DNA of 64,000 nt from Paenibacillus dendritiformis (GTDB taxonomy: Bacteria; Bacillota; Bacilli; Paenibacillales; Paenibacillaceae). The stretch is taken from the NCBI RefSeq assembly GCF_945605565.1, contig NZ_OX216966.1:2968001-3032000 (forward strand). Reading direction: 5' to 3'. The notes below the pieces were generated by a model. The model did no database searches and was not told the DNA's origin. It was given only the letters and a program-made list of their open reading frames with translations. The translations under genes and the position numbers were made by a program. Shown here piece by piece: positions 35,082 through 44,834 of the stretch. The stretch's first letter is position 1. Each line of letters starts with the position of its first letter.

Positions 35082-36107
35082 TTGGGTGTCAAGGAACTGG
35101 AACTCGTCATTCCGCCCATTGTTGGGTATCAGTATGTGGCCTACCCCCTATGCACGGCGCTCGCCCGCGAAGAGGCGCTGCCGTGGTTCTACAGCAATTT
35201 CATTCACCTTTATTGCCATCAGGATCTGGAAGGAGAACGCGCTTCCCAATCCGTGCCGCTCACATTTTACGGCGAGGATTTCATGCGGTGTCCGTGGCTG
35301 ATTACACAAAAACTGGAACGGGAATTCGTGCTTGATTCACAGCCGGGAATTGTCGAATTTTTGGTAAATAGTATCAATTCGGGTTATACGATTTCTCTCT
35401 ATGTCGACGAGTTCTATATCCCCCGCAGACGCGTGTACCGCCAGATGCACTACGCCCACGATATTCTGGTCTACGGGTACGATGACGGCAAGAGGGCCTT
35501 CTTCGTGCTCGGCTATGACGAGGAGATGCAGTTCCGCAAGACGCTCGTCCCGTTTCATGAAATGGAGCAAGGTTTCCAGCATCTCGAATGGACGGACCGC
35601 TACGAAGAGCAAATCTATTTGTACAAATTCAATAGAGCGGGAAGCTACAGCCTCGATCCCGCATTCATCCAAGAATCGCTGGAACAATATCTTTCCGGCT
35701 GCGATGTCTCCCGGCCCCGCCGGGGAACGGCCGATCCGTTGGATCTGGCCTTCGGCGTCAACGTATATCCCGCATTAATCCGCAATATGCCGGCCCTGGT
35801 GCGCAAACGCGATATCAGGCCCATCCACATTTTGTGGGAGCATAAAAAAACGATGGGAATGCGCATCGATTATTTATGCGGGCGCCAGCTTCTTGCACCG
35901 GCATTTATGGGGTGCTTCCGGCCGATAGAAGAGCGAGCCTTGACTCTGCGGCATGTGCTGATGAAGTACGCCTTGACCGGGGATGATGCCGTTCTGAACA
36001 AAGGAATCGACGAGATGACTTCTCTTATGGACAGCGAAAAGCAGATCCTGGAGTCCGTCGCGGAAGCGCTGGGACACCGTATTGCTCCTCAACCATCCGT
36101 AACTTAA
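35082..36107 (+). CDS. BtrH-like protein (papain-like fold), first gene of amicoumacin-type cluster
   Basis: 341 residues. The N-terminal half resembles the BtrH_N family: a conserved Cys24 in YPLCTALAREE, then YAHDILVYGYDDGKRAFF with His126, giving a possible Cys-His pair as in C39-like peptidases or the butirosin acyltransferase BtrH. The C-terminal half is helical and unassigned. The TTG start lies 9 nt after AGAGGTGG. It ends 4 bp before the NRPS gene, so it is in the operon. BtrH itself moves an acyl chain from an ACP to an aminoglycoside, so an acyl-transfer or release role on carrier-bound intermediates is possible. This gene is not part of the shared core of the amicoumacin, xenocoumacin or zwittermicin sets as I recall them. 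Confidence 0.65.
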   Translation: MGVKELELVIPPIVGYQYVAYPLCTALAREEALPWFYSNFIHLYCHQDLEGERASQSVPLTFYGEDFMRCPWLITQKLEREFVLDSQPGIVEFLVNSINSGYTISLYVDEFYIPRRRVYRQMHYAHDILVYGYDDGKRAFFVLGYDEEMQFRKTLVPFHEMEQGFQHLEWTDRYEEQIYLYKFNRAGSYSLDPAFIQESLEQYLSGCDVSRPRRGTADPLDLAFGVNVYPALIRNMPALVRKRDIRPIHILWEHKKTMGMRIDYLCGRQLLAPAFMGCFRPIEERALTLRHVLMKYALTGDDAVLNKGIDEMTSLMDSEKQILESVAEALGHRIAPQPSVT

Positions 36108-36111
36108 CCGA

Positions 36112-39100
36112 TTGGAGGTCATTTCTCTGGAAGCGTCCAAGCTGTATCCGTTGACACATCCGCAAAAGCGAATTTGGTATGTGGAAAACATATACCCGGG
36201 CACGAGCATTCACAACATCGGAGGACTCATCAAAATTTACGGCCCTGTTGATTTTCAATTGCTGGAGGAATCCATCAATCTGTTCGTCAAGCACAACGAC
36301 GCCATCCGCATTCGGCTCGTCGAACGGGACGAGGCGGTGTGGCAGACCGTGACCGCGTATCGAAGAAGAACGTTTCCGTTCATCGACTTTACGGCCCGTT
36401 CCTCGGATGCCGGTGTCGATGCCTGGGTCAGCGCGGAGTTTGCCAAGCCGCTGCCGCTGGACGGGGAATTTCTGCACGAGTTTGCGCTCGTAAAAATTAG
36501 CGAGACGGAAAGCGCATATCTGACGAAAGTCCATCATATGATTTCCGACGGATGGTCTTTTCAATTGATGACCACGCATATCAACCAAATTTATACGCAG
36601 TTAATGCAGGAACAGACGGTTGGGCTGAAAGACCGGCCCAGTTACTTAGACTACATCGAACAAGAGCAGGCCTATTTATCGTCTTCCCGCTTCGCGAAAA
36701 ATAAACACTACTGGCTGAAAAAATTCGAGAACGTCCACGACGTTGCCTTGCAAGCGACGGCAAGCTGCACGGCAGGCAAACGTCAACAATTCCGAATCGG
36801 CCCGAAAACTTCAGAAGCCATTCGCTCCTTCGTACAGACGCATCGAATATCGCTGAACACCTTTTTTATCGCAACGATGCTCATTTACCTCCACAAAGCA
36901 ACTCATCAAAACCGCATCATGATAGGCACGCCTGTATTGAATCGCACCGGAGTCAAGGAAAAAAACACATTCGGCATGTTTACCAGCACGATGCCGTTCC
37001 TGGCTGACATCGAGGACGATGCGTCATTCTCCACGCTCATACATAACATCAATCACGAACTCATCCAATGTTATTTCCATCAGAAATATCCTTACAACTT
37101 GCTCGTGCAGGACCTTCAGCTTCACAAACGGGGACTGGATCAATTATTTCAGGTATGCGTGAACTACTACAATACCGCATTCGATCAGAGCTTCGGCCCC
37201 GGATGGAAAATGCAGCAAATCGAAGCCCATAACGGCAACCAATTGTATCCCTTGCAGCTCATTATCACCGAATGGTCGCCGAATGAAGGGCTGGAGCTGT
37301 ATTTCGATTATAAAACTGGCGATTATACGGATTCGCACATCGAGGAGATGTACCGCCGCCTGCATTATATAGCGGATCAAGCCGTAAGCCGTCCGGAGGC
37401 CGCCATCCGCGATATGCAGCTGCTGCTGCCGGGGGAGCGCGTGGAGCTGCTGTACGCCTGCAACCGGACGGACCGTGAATTTCCCGCGACCGCAACGATA
37501 TTGCAGCTCTTCGAAGAACAAGTCGAACGGACGCCGGACCGCGTCGCCGTCGCCTGCGGCGGACAGTCGCTGACGTATGGCGAACTGAACGAACGGGCGA
37601 ACCGGCTGGCCCGAACGCTGCTGAAGAGCGGAATCGGCCCGCATACGCCTGTGGCCGTCATGGGGCGGCACTCGCTCGCGCTCGTGGTCGGGATATGGGC
37701 GGTCATCAAGGCGGGAGCCGCGTATCTTCCGATTGACCCCGATTACCCGCAGGAACGGATCGAATATATATTGCGGGACAGCGGGGCTTCTCATCTGCTG
37801 ACGCACGGCAGCGAATGGGATCGCTTGTCGTATGAAGGAGCCGTTATCGACCTCGATGACGAACGGATGTACGAAGCCGAGGGGAGCAATCTCCCGGCCC
37901 AGGGATCGGCAGACGATTTGGTCTATATCATATATACCTCGGGTTCCACGGGGAATCCGAAAGGAACGATGATCGAGCACCGCGGCTTGGTGAACTATAT
38001 TTGGTGGGCCAGCAAGACGTATCTTCGCGCCTCCGACGAAGTTTTTGCCCTCTATTCTTCGATTGCATTCGATTTGACGGTGACTTCCATCTTTACGCCG
38101 TTAATCAGCGGCCATCGGATCGAGATCTATGAGGATGACGGGAACGAGTTCATTATTCATCGCATATTGCGCGACAACAAGGCGACGGTCATCAAGCTGA
38201 CCCCGGCGCATCTGGCGCTGATCAAAGACGTCGATTTGAGCGCATCCGCCGTCCGGACATTTATCGTGGGCGGCGAGGATTTGAAATGCGCGCTCGCCCG
38301 CCACATTCACGAACAGGCCTGCGGCGGAATCGACATCTACAACGAATACGGACCGACCGAGACGGTGGTCGGGTGCATGATTTACAAGTTCGATCCGGAA
38401 CGGGACAAAGGATCATCGGTGCCGATCGGGCAGCCGATTGACAATGTGCAAATTTATTTGCTCGATCAGAGGCTGGAGCCGGTCCCGAATGGGACGGTTG
38501 GCGAACTCTATATTTCCGGGGACGGCGTCGCCCGCGGCTACTTGCATAGACCGGAACTGACGCGGGAGCGTTTCGTGGACAACCCGTTCCTGTCCGGCAA
38601 GAAAATGTACCGGAGCGGCGACTTGGCCATGCGCCATCATCATGGCGATATCGGGTATCTGGGACGAATCGATCACCAGGTGAAAATAAAAGGGTACCGG
38701 ATTGAAATGGGGGAAATCGAGCATCGACTGCTTGCTCTGGCCCCGATTGAAGATGCGGTCGTCGTGGATTGGACCGGGGAGGACGGGCAGCAGCAGCTTG
38801 TCGCTTATTTTGTTGCGGAGGGGCGAATCTCCGTTCTGGAACTGCGGATGAAGCTGGCGGAGGTGCTGCCGTCCTACATGATTCCGGCCTATTTTGTCCG
38901 GCTCGATCAACTGCCGCTTACGCCGAACGGCAAAGTCGATCGCCGGCTTTTGCCCGCTCCGGAACAGGCCCCTGAACAGAACGATGGGGAAGCATCCGGT
39001 CATATTGCGGCCTTATTGACGGATATTTTCAAGGACGTGCTGCAGGCGGAGAACATCGGAGCCCGCGACAATTTTTATCACATGGGCGGCGATTCGATCA

Positions 39101-40611
39101 AAGCGATCCAGATTGCGTCGCGGGTGACCGCCGCTGGGTACAGGCTAAAGGTTCAACAGATTTTGAGCTACCCGGTTATCCACGAGCTGGCGGCGCTAAT
39201 CGAAATGAATCATTTTGAACCGATTGCGCAAGGCCCGTGCACAGGGGCGGTCAAGCCGCTGCCGATCACGACCTGGTTTTTCCGCCAACAATGGAGCAAT
39301 CCGCACTACTATGCCCAATCTGTTCTCGTTCGCTTGAAGCAGGCGGTCACGGAGGCGCAGCTCCAAGAAGCGTTATACAGGCTAATCCAGCATCATGACG
39401 CCTTGAGGCTGCAGGTTAACGAAGCGGCCGGAAGCCTGGAATACCGGCCTGTGGAGCGGGATGACGTGGAGATTGCCTGCTGCGATCTCACCTGCCACTC
39501 GGAGGAGGAACGGTCCGCGGAGTTGAAGAAGCGCGCCGAGTCGTTCAAAGCGAGTATGCGGCTTGGACAAGGTTTGCTGTTTAAATCGCTTTTATTTGAG
39601 GAAGGCGTTCAGGGACAGCGTCTTTTGCTGACGGCGCATCATTTGGTCATCGATGGGGTATCTTGGCGTATTTTGCTGGAAGACCTCGACCGGGTGCTGC
39701 AATCGATGTTGGGCGGCCCAAGCTTGCCATTGCCGGGCAAAACGCATTCCGTCCAGGCTTGGGCGGATGCGATCGAAGCGTACAGCCGCGAGCGGGCGCT
39801 CGAACATTTGGCCTACTGGCAGTCGGTCACAACCGAGGCGGAAGACAGCTTGCAACCCGACTTCCCCGCAGCCGACGATCGGCATCCCGCATGCGGCACG
39901 CTGGTCAGGGAACTGTCCAAGGAAGAGACGCGCAGGCTCCTGCGGGAGGCGAATGCCCCGTTCCGCACGCAAACAAGCGATCTGCTGGTCGCTTCCCTGG
40001 CTATGGCGCTTGGCGGCTTCACCGGCAAGGAGAACATCACGATCGAGTTGGAAGGGCATGGGCGCGAGGAGTTGTTCGACAACATGGACGTGTCCAGAAC
40101 GGTGGGCTGGTTCACTTCGATGTATCCGGTCAACCTCCGCCTGCCTGGCACAGAGCCTGCCGGCATCATCAAGAGCGTCAAGGAACAGCTTCGCTCCATT
40201 CCGAACAAGGGGATGGACTATGGCATCTTGTCATACTTCGCCGGCCGCATCCCGGAGACGGGCCGGAGCTTGCTTCGCTTCAATTATATGGGGGAGATCG
40301 ACAATCATCTGCTGAGCCCCGTGCTGGAAATGGCCGATGAGGATACGGGAAGCGACAGCTGCGCGAGCAACCGGCTGTCCTGCTTGGTCGATGTCGTGGC
40401 CATCGTCATGGACAGGAAGCTCCAGGTCCGGATGTCCTACAGCACGGCCAAGTTCAAGCGGGAGTCGATGGAGGCGTTCATGGATGCTTTCATGCAGCGG
40501 CTGAGCGAAGTGATTCACCTGTGCGCGGAGACGGGGCAGTCCGACTTTACGCCATCTGACTTCGAGACGGTGAAGCTTACCCAAGACGAGCTGGACATTC
40601 TCTTCAAATGA
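36112..40611 (+). CDS. NRPS C(starter)-A(Asn)-T-E, prodrug-cap module
   Basis: 1499 residues. Domains: condensation about 5-430 (HHMISDGWS near 141), adenylation about 460-960 (IIYTSGSTGNPKG, EYGPTETVVG, VKIKGYRIE), carrier with Ser995 (MGGDSIKAI), and epimerization about 1040-1480 (HHLVIDGVSW, EGHGRE, TVGWFTSMYPV, FNYMGE). The pocket I read is D-L-T-K-I-G-E-V-G-(K), one change from the asparagine code DLTKLGEVGK. It should therefore make N-acyl-D-Asn: the leading C domain would attach a fatty acyl group, and E flips Asn. This module plus the peptidase downstream is the prodrug system of colibactin, zwittermicin, xenocoumacin and amicoumacin. The frame starts at TTG 36112, but GGAGGT at 36114-36119 suggests initiation at CTG 36127 or nearby. 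Confidence 0.93.
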   Translation: MEVISLEASKLYPLTHPQKRIWYVENIYPGTSIHNIGGLIKIYGPVDFQLLEESINLFVKHNDAIRIRLVERDEAVWQTVTAYRRRTFPFIDFTARSSDAGVDAWVSAEFAKPLPLDGEFLHEFALVKISETESAYLTKVHHMISDGWSFQLMTTHINQIYTQLMQEQTVGLKDRPSYLDYIEQEQAYLSSSRFAKNKHYWLKKFENVHDVALQATASCTAGKRQQFRIGPKTSEAIRSFVQTHRISLNTFFIATMLIYLHKATHQNRIMIGTPVLNRTGVKEKNTFGMFTSTMPFLADIEDDASFSTLIHNINHELIQCYFHQKYPYNLLVQDLQLHKRGLDQLFQVCVNYYNTAFDQSFGPGWKMQQIEAHNGNQLYPLQLIITEWSPNEGLELYFDYKTGDYTDSHIEEMYRRLHYIADQAVSRPEAAIRDMQLLLPGERVELLYACNRTDREFPATATILQLFEEQVERTPDRVAVACGGQSLTYGELNERANRLARTLLKSGIGPHTPVAVMGRHSLALVVGIWAVIKAGAAYLPIDPDYPQERIEYILRDSGASHLLTHGSEWDRLSYEGAVIDLDDERMYEAEGSNLPAQGSADDLVYIIYTSGSTGNPKGTMIEHRGLVNYIWWASKTYLRASDEVFALYSSIAFDLTVTSIFTPLISGHRIEIYEDDGNEFIIHRILRDNKATVIKLTPAHLALIKDVDLSASAVRTFIVGGEDLKCALARHIHEQACGGIDIYNEYGPTETVVGCMIYKFDPERDKGSSVPIGQPIDNVQIYLLDQRLEPVPNGTVGELYISGDGVARGYLHRPELTRERFVDNPFLSGKKMYRSGDLAMRHHHGDIGYLGRIDHQVKIKGYRIEMGEIEHRLLALAPIEDAVVVDWTGEDGQQQLVAYFVAEGRISVLELRMKLAEVLPSYMIPAYFVRLDQLPLTPNGKVDRRLLPAPEQAPEQNDGEASGHIAALLTDIFKDVLQAENIGARDNFYHMGGDSIKAIQIASRVTAAGYRLKVQQILSYPVIHELAALIEMNHFEPIAQGPCTGAVKPLPITTWFFRQQWSNPHYYAQSVLVRLKQAVTEAQLQEALYRLIQHHDALRLQVNEAAGSLEYRPVERDDVEIACCDLTCHSEEERSAELKKRAESFKASMRLGQGLLFKSLLFEEGVQGQRLLLTAHHLVIDGVSWRILLEDLDRVLQSMLGGPSLPLPGKTHSVQAWADAIEAYSRERALEHLAYWQSVTTEAEDSLQPDFPAADDRHPACGTLVRELSKEETRRLLREANAPFRTQTSDLLVASLAMALGGFTGKENITIELEGHGREELFDNMDVSRTVGWFTSMYPVNLRLPGTEPAGIIKSVKEQLRSIPNKGMDYGILSYFAGRIPETGRSLLRFNYMGEIDNHLLSPVLEMADEDTGSDSCASNRLSCLVDVVAIVMDRKLQVRMSYSTAKFKRESMEAFMDAFMQRLSEVIHLCAETGQSDFTPSDFETVKLTQDELDILFK

Positions 40612-40631
40612 TGAGGGGGAGAAGGAACGTG

Positions 40632-42161
40632 ATGAAGAGGCTTGCCGTTTATCTGTTTATCGCTGCGCTGCTTGTCCGTCCGGCAGCGCTCGCCGCCGAA
40701 GAGGGAGCCCCTGCCCGGCAAGGGCAGCCGGATATAGACGAAGCCGCTATCGAGCGGTTCGTGCAGGCCGAGCTGGAGAAGGCGCAAAGTCCCGGCGCCG
40801 CGGTTGTCGTCGTGAGCGGAGATCGGGTGGTCTATGCGAACGGCTTCGGGCTCGCCGACCGGGAGGCCGGGATTCCGGCAACCAGCTCTACCTTGTTTCA
40901 ATTGGGCTCGACCTCCAAAGCGTTTACCGGCTTGGCCTTGCTGGAACTGGAGCAGCAGGGAGCACTTCGTCTCGACGACCCGGTCGCCCGCTACCTGCCG
41001 TGGCTCCAACTGAATTATGAAGGGCAGGCGGTCAAGGTGACGCTCGGCCAACTGCTGCATCATACAAGCGGGGTGCCGTTTGCCTCGATCGCGTCGATTC
41101 CGGAGGATTCGGGAGAGCAGGCATTGGAACGCACGGTGCGGGCTTTGTCGGGAAGCGAGCTCGATACCGTTCCGGGAAGCAAGTATCAATACGCCACCAT
41201 TAATTATGACGTTCTAGGCCTGGTTATCCAGGAAGTATCGGGTATGTCCTACGAGGCTTATATGTCCGGAATGCTGCAGCGGCTGGGACTGCATGACACC
41301 ATGCCGATGGCGCAGTTGAACGATCGGCAGCGGCTGGCCGCGGGCTACAAGATCGGGTTCGGTTCGCCGCGGCTGTATCAGGCTCCCGATTACAGGGGGA
41401 ACACGCCTGCCGGCTACCTGGTCGCCAATGCGGACGATATCGGGCGGTGGCTGCTGCTTCAGTTGGGAGCAGCCGGCATATCCCCAAGCGACCGGGCGAT
41501 AATCGAACGTTCGCACCGGCCCGATACGAACGCGGGGCCCGACGAGAATGGCGCTTCCTATGCCGCGGGGTGGTTTGTGTCAGCCGACGGGAAGGAAATA
41601 TCGCACCAAGGCTCCAACCCCAACTTCTCGTCCTTTATCATCTTCCGGCCGCAGGAGCGGCTCGGCGTAGGCGTGCTCGCCAATCTCAATTCCGCGTACA
41701 CGTTTCACATCGGCTCCGGCCTGATGAGTCTGCTGCGGGAACGGGAGCCGCCGCCTGCCCAGGCCGACTTCTACCCGCAGCTCGACCGGATCGCGATGGC
41801 GGGGCTGGCGATCATTGCTGTCAGCCTGATCGTGCCGGCGGCGGCCGCGATTCGCATCCCGCTCCAACTGCGCCGCAAGCGGCGAGCCTTCGTCCCGCCG
41901 CGGGGAAGGCGGCTCTTCGTCCTCGGCGCCGCAATTCTGACGGCGGGCGCATGCTTCTGGGGAATCGGGAAGCTGCTTGACAAGATCTTTGCGGGCCTGC
42001 CGCTCGATGTGGCCGCGGTATGGTGTCCCGTCAGCGTCATCTGGTTGATCTATGCGTTCTGCTTTGCCGCAGGAATCGCGTTCCTGTTCTTTGTCGCGGT
42101 TTGGCTGTTGCCTAAGGTAAGGCGTCCGCCCCTGCCCATCCCCGCTGAGGAGGTGAAGTAA
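40632..42161 (+). CDS. Membrane-bound D-Asn prodrug-activating peptidase (ClbP/ZmaM/XcnG/AmiB type)
   Basis: 509 residues of the S12 serine hydrolase (beta-lactamase) fold. A signal peptide (KRLAVYLFIAALLVRPAALA) is followed by an extracellular catalytic domain with Ser93-x-x-Lys96 (STSKAFTG) and Tyr187 (QYATINYDVLG). Three C-terminal membrane helices end the protein (IAMAGLAIIAVSLIVPA; LFVLGAAILTAGACFWGI; VIWLIYAFCFAAGIAFLFF). This three-helix tail and catalytic spacing are those of ClbP, which removes N-acyl-D-Asn from precolibactin outside the membrane. The frame opens at ATG 40608, but GAGAAGGA precedes ATG 40632, which gives a proper signal peptide. It directly follows the acyl-D-Asn module, so it should unmask the mature antibiotic during export. 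Confidence 0.93.
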   Translation: MKRLAVYLFIAALLVRPAALAAEEGAPARQGQPDIDEAAIERFVQAELEKAQSPGAAVVVVSGDRVVYANGFGLADREAGIPATSSTLFQLGSTSKAFTGLALLELEQQGALRLDDPVARYLPWLQLNYEGQAVKVTLGQLLHHTSGVPFASIASIPEDSGEQALERTVRALSGSELDTVPGSKYQYATINYDVLGLVIQEVSGMSYEAYMSGMLQRLGLHDTMPMAQLNDRQRLAAGYKIGFGSPRLYQAPDYRGNTPAGYLVANADDIGRWLLLQLGAAGISPSDRAIIERSHRPDTNAGPDENGASYAAGWFVSADGKEISHQGSNPNFSSFIIFRPQERLGVGVLANLNSAYTFHIGSGLMSLLREREPPPAQADFYPQLDRIAMAGLAIIAVSLIVPAAAAIRIPLQLRRKRRAFVPPRGRRLFVLGAAILTAGACFWGIGKLLDKIFAGLPLDVAAVWCPVSVIWLIYAFCFAAGIAFLFFVAVWLLPKVRRPPLPIPAEEVK

Positions 42162-42893
42162 ATGAAATGCAAGCTGTTTTGCCTGCCCCATGCCGGCGGC
42201 TCCGCTACCGTCTACATGCGGTGGAAACGTTACCTCCGCGACGGCATTGAGTTGCATCCCCTGGAGCCGGCCGGCCGGGGCAAAAGGCTTGTTGAGCCCC
42301 ATTACGAGAGTCTGGATGAAATGATCGGCGATTTATGCGGATGCCTGGAGCGGCAGTTGGACGGTTCCGACTTTGCTTTGTTCGGCCACAGCATGGGAGC
42401 GCTTGTCGCCTACGAGCTGACGCATGCCATCAAGCGGAGAATGGGGCGGGAACCCGTTCATCTTTTCGTATCGGGAACCTATCCTCCCCATGCCAAAAAG
42501 ATCAACATCCTTCATTCGCTGTCCGACGACAGGCTGCGCGAGGAAATCAAGCGGTTGGGAGGAACCGAGGGAGAGCTTCTCGAGCGCGAGGATCTGCTGC
42601 GGCTATTTTTGCCGGTGCTGCGCAGAGATTTGCAGTTGGTCGAGACGCACCGCTTTGAGGATAAGCCGGACCGGATTCACTGCGATTTGTCCGTGCTGAG
42701 CGGAAAAGAAGACAGGGCCACCGCCGGCTACGACCTGTCGGAGTGGTCGAGATACGGCAGCCGGGCTTGCCGTTTTCATGAATTCGAGGGAGGCCACTTT
42801 TTTATTAATGAACATGTCGTTCAGGTGGTGTCGCTCATCAATGATGCATTATGCAGTCCCCTATTTAAGATGTCCGCAAAAAAGGAGCCGTGA
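42162..42893 (+). CDS. Type II thioesterase
   Basis: 243 residues of the alpha/beta hydrolase type II thioesterase family. Family features: CLPHAGGSATVY near the N-terminus, LEPAGRGKR, nucleophile elbow GHSMG (Ser77), and a late FEGGHFFI with the catalytic His. The ATG follows the peptidase stop directly, with GAGGTG as the site. Such enzymes clear misprimed or stalled acyl groups from carrier domains of NRPS/PKS lines; here it probably edits the hybrid assembly line. Confidence 0.93.
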   Translation: MKCKLFCLPHAGGSATVYMRWKRYLRDGIELHPLEPAGRGKRLVEPHYESLDEMIGDLCGCLERQLDGSDFALFGHSMGALVAYELTHAIKRRMGREPVHLFVSGTYPPHAKKINILHSLSDDRLREEIKRLGGTEGELLEREDLLRLFLPVLRRDLQLVETHRFEDKPDRIHCDLSVLSGKEDRATAGYDLSEWSRYGSRACRFHEFEGGHFFINEHVVQVVSLINDALCSPLFKMSAKKEP

Positions 42894-42896
42894 ACT

Positions 42897-43751
42897 ATGA
42901 TACAAACCGTTGGAGTCGTCGGAGCAGGTGTAATGGGAAGCGATGTCGCCCTGGATCTCGCTTGCTACGGATACGAGGTGGTATTGAAAGATATCAGCGA
43001 GGATGCCGTGCGGCGGGCGAAGGAGAAGATTCGAACCGATTTTCGGCTGTTGAAAATGGTCAAGCCGCAGGCGAAGCAGCTTGCCCTGGAAGACGTGCTC
43101 GACCGGATTGCGTTCACGACGAGCTATGACGGCTTCGGGCGCGTCCAGTTCGTCATCGAGAACATTACGGAAGATTGGGAACGGAAGAAGGCGGTGTACA
43201 CCGAGCTGTCGGAGGCATGCGGCATTGATGCGTATTTCGCCGTCAATACGAGCTGCATTTCCATTACGAAGGTAGGCGCGCTGATGCCCAGACCGGACAA
43301 GGTCATCGGTATGCATTTCATGAACCCGGTCCCGATGAAGGAGCTCGTGGAAGTCATTCGGGGAGAGCATACCTCGGATGAGACCGTGGCTTGCGGGGAA
43401 CAGTTTTTGCGATCGTTCGATAAAGTCCCCGTCGTCGTCAACGATTTTCCCGGCTTCGTGACCAACCGCGTCCTGATGCTGACGATTAACGAATGCGTAT
43501 GGGCCGTCCAGGACGGGGTAGCCGAGCCGCAGGACGTCGATAAAATTTTCCGCCTCGGCTTCGGCCACAAAATGGGACCGCTTGCCACCTGCGATCTGAT
43601 TGGCTTGGATACGATTCTGAACTCGCTGCTCGTGCTGTATGACAGCTACAAGGATCCGAAGTTCCGGCCTTGCCCGCTGCTCGTGAAGATGGTGGATGCC
43701 GGATATTTGGGCAAAAAATCGGGAAAAGGATTTTTCGATTACGACAAGTAG
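42897..43751 (+). CDS. 3-hydroxyacyl-CoA dehydrogenase family protein (FkbK/ZmaG type)
   Basis: 284 residues with a Rossmann motif VGVVGAGVMGSDVAL, the catalytic-region GMHFMNPVPMKELVEVI (His), DFPGFVTNRVL and a C-terminal LGKKSGKGFFDYD. This is the 3-hydroxybutyryl-CoA dehydrogenase family, but in a hydroxymalonyl-ACP context. Here it would oxidise the C3 hydroxyl of glyceryl-ACP. The following three genes are the FkbH transferase, the ACP and the acyl-CoA dehydrogenase, the complete four-gene set known from zwittermicin and FK520 pathways. It starts 3 bp after the thioesterase stop. Confidence 0.92.
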   Translation: MIQTVGVVGAGVMGSDVALDLACYGYEVVLKDISEDAVRRAKEKIRTDFRLLKMVKPQAKQLALEDVLDRIAFTTSYDGFGRVQFVIENITEDWERKKAVYTELSEACGIDAYFAVNTSCISITKVGALMPRPDKVIGMHFMNPVPMKELVEVIRGEHTSDETVACGEQFLRSFDKVPVVVNDFPGFVTNRVLMLTINECVWAVQDGVAEPQDVDKIFRLGFGHKMGPLATCDLIGLDTILNSLLVLYDSYKDPKFRPCPLLVKMVDAGYLGKKSGKGFFDYDK

Positions 43752-43764
43752 GGAGGAAAAGGCG

Positions 43765-44829
43765 ATGGACAAGGCCACGGAAAAGGTCAAGGAAGTGAAA
43801 TGCATCGTATGGGATCTCGACCATACGATGTGGGACGGCATTTTGCTGGAGTCGGGGGAGGTCGCGCTGAAGCCCGGCATCCGGGAGATTCTGGCGGAGC
43901 TGGACTCGCGGGGCATCCTGCATTCGATTGCGAGCAGGAACGATGAGGAACACGCCATGAGCAAGCTTCGGGAGTTCGGCATTGAATCGTATTTCCTCTA
44001 TCCCGAAATCAACTGGAATGCCAAGTCGGCATCGATAGAGAAAATATGCGGTAACCTGAACATCGGCAAGGACACGCTTCTGTTCATTGACGATCAGCCC
44101 TTCGAACACGACGAGGTGCAAAGCGTCCATCCGGAGGTGGCCTGCATGGATGCGGCCGACTACGGCACGCTGCTTGCGCATCCGCGTCTCAACCCCCGCT
44201 TCATCACGGAAGATTCGAAGCGCCGCCGCGCCATGTATATCGAGGATATGCAGCGGAAGCGGGAGGAAGAGGCGTTTGCCGGGCCCCAGGAAGCGTTCCT
44301 GAAATCGCTCGGCATGCGCTTCGTCATCAGCGAGGCCAGGGAGGAGGACTTGAAGCGGGCCGAGGAACTGACCGTCCGCACCAATCAGTTGAATGCGACG
44401 GGCTATACCTACAGCTACGAGGAGCTGGACCGGATCAGACAGTCTCCGGACTATATGCTGCTGGTTTGCGAGCTGACGGATAAATACGGCTCCTACGGCA
44501 AGATCGGTCTCGCTCTCATCGAGCTAAAAGAGGACTGCTGGCATTTGAAGCTGCTGCTTATGTCTTGCAGGGTGATGTCGCGCGGCGTGGGCACCGTCAT
44601 GCTGACCTATATTATGCAGCAGGCCAAAATGGAAGGGAAAACGCTGCTGGCTGACTTCAAACAGACGGATCGCAACAAGATGATGTATGTCACGTACCGG
44701 TTCGCGAATTTTGTCGAAGTTTCCAACGACGGCCAGGGGAATATTTTGTTCAAAAACGACTTGAATCAAATTCAACCGTTCCCGCCTTATATTGAGGTGA
44801 AGGTGACGGTTGCAGGGAGAAAGGGGTAA
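43765..44829 (+). CDS. FkbH-like glyceryl-ACP synthase
   Basis: 354 residues. The N-terminal HAD domain has the catalytic motif WDLDHTMWDG (Asp17, Asp19) and later FIDDQPFE; a GNAT-like C-terminal part follows (AEELTVRTNQLN, MSCRVMSRGVGTVM). It transfers and dephosphorylates a glyceryl group from 1,3-bisphosphoglycerate onto the ACP encoded next, the first step to hydroxymalonyl-ACP. ATG 43765 is preferred over the upstream frame opening at 43696, because GGGAGGAAAAGG lies just before it. It is a full-length paralogue of the truncated gene at the window start. Confidence 0.95.
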   Translation: MDKATEKVKEVKCIVWDLDHTMWDGILLESGEVALKPGIREILAELDSRGILHSIASRNDEEHAMSKLREFGIESYFLYPEINWNAKSASIEKICGNLNIGKDTLLFIDDQPFEHDEVQSVHPEVACMDAADYGTLLAHPRLNPRFITEDSKRRRAMYIEDMQRKREEEAFAGPQEAFLKSLGMRFVISEAREEDLKRAEELTVRTNQLNATGYTYSYEELDRIRQSPDYMLLVCELTDKYGSYGKIGLALIELKEDCWHLKLLLMSCRVMSRGVGTVMLTYIMQQAKMEGKTLLADFKQTDRNKMMYVTYRFANFVEVSNDGQGNILFKNDLNQIQPFPPYIEVKVTVAGRKG

Positions 44830-44834
44830 ACGCG

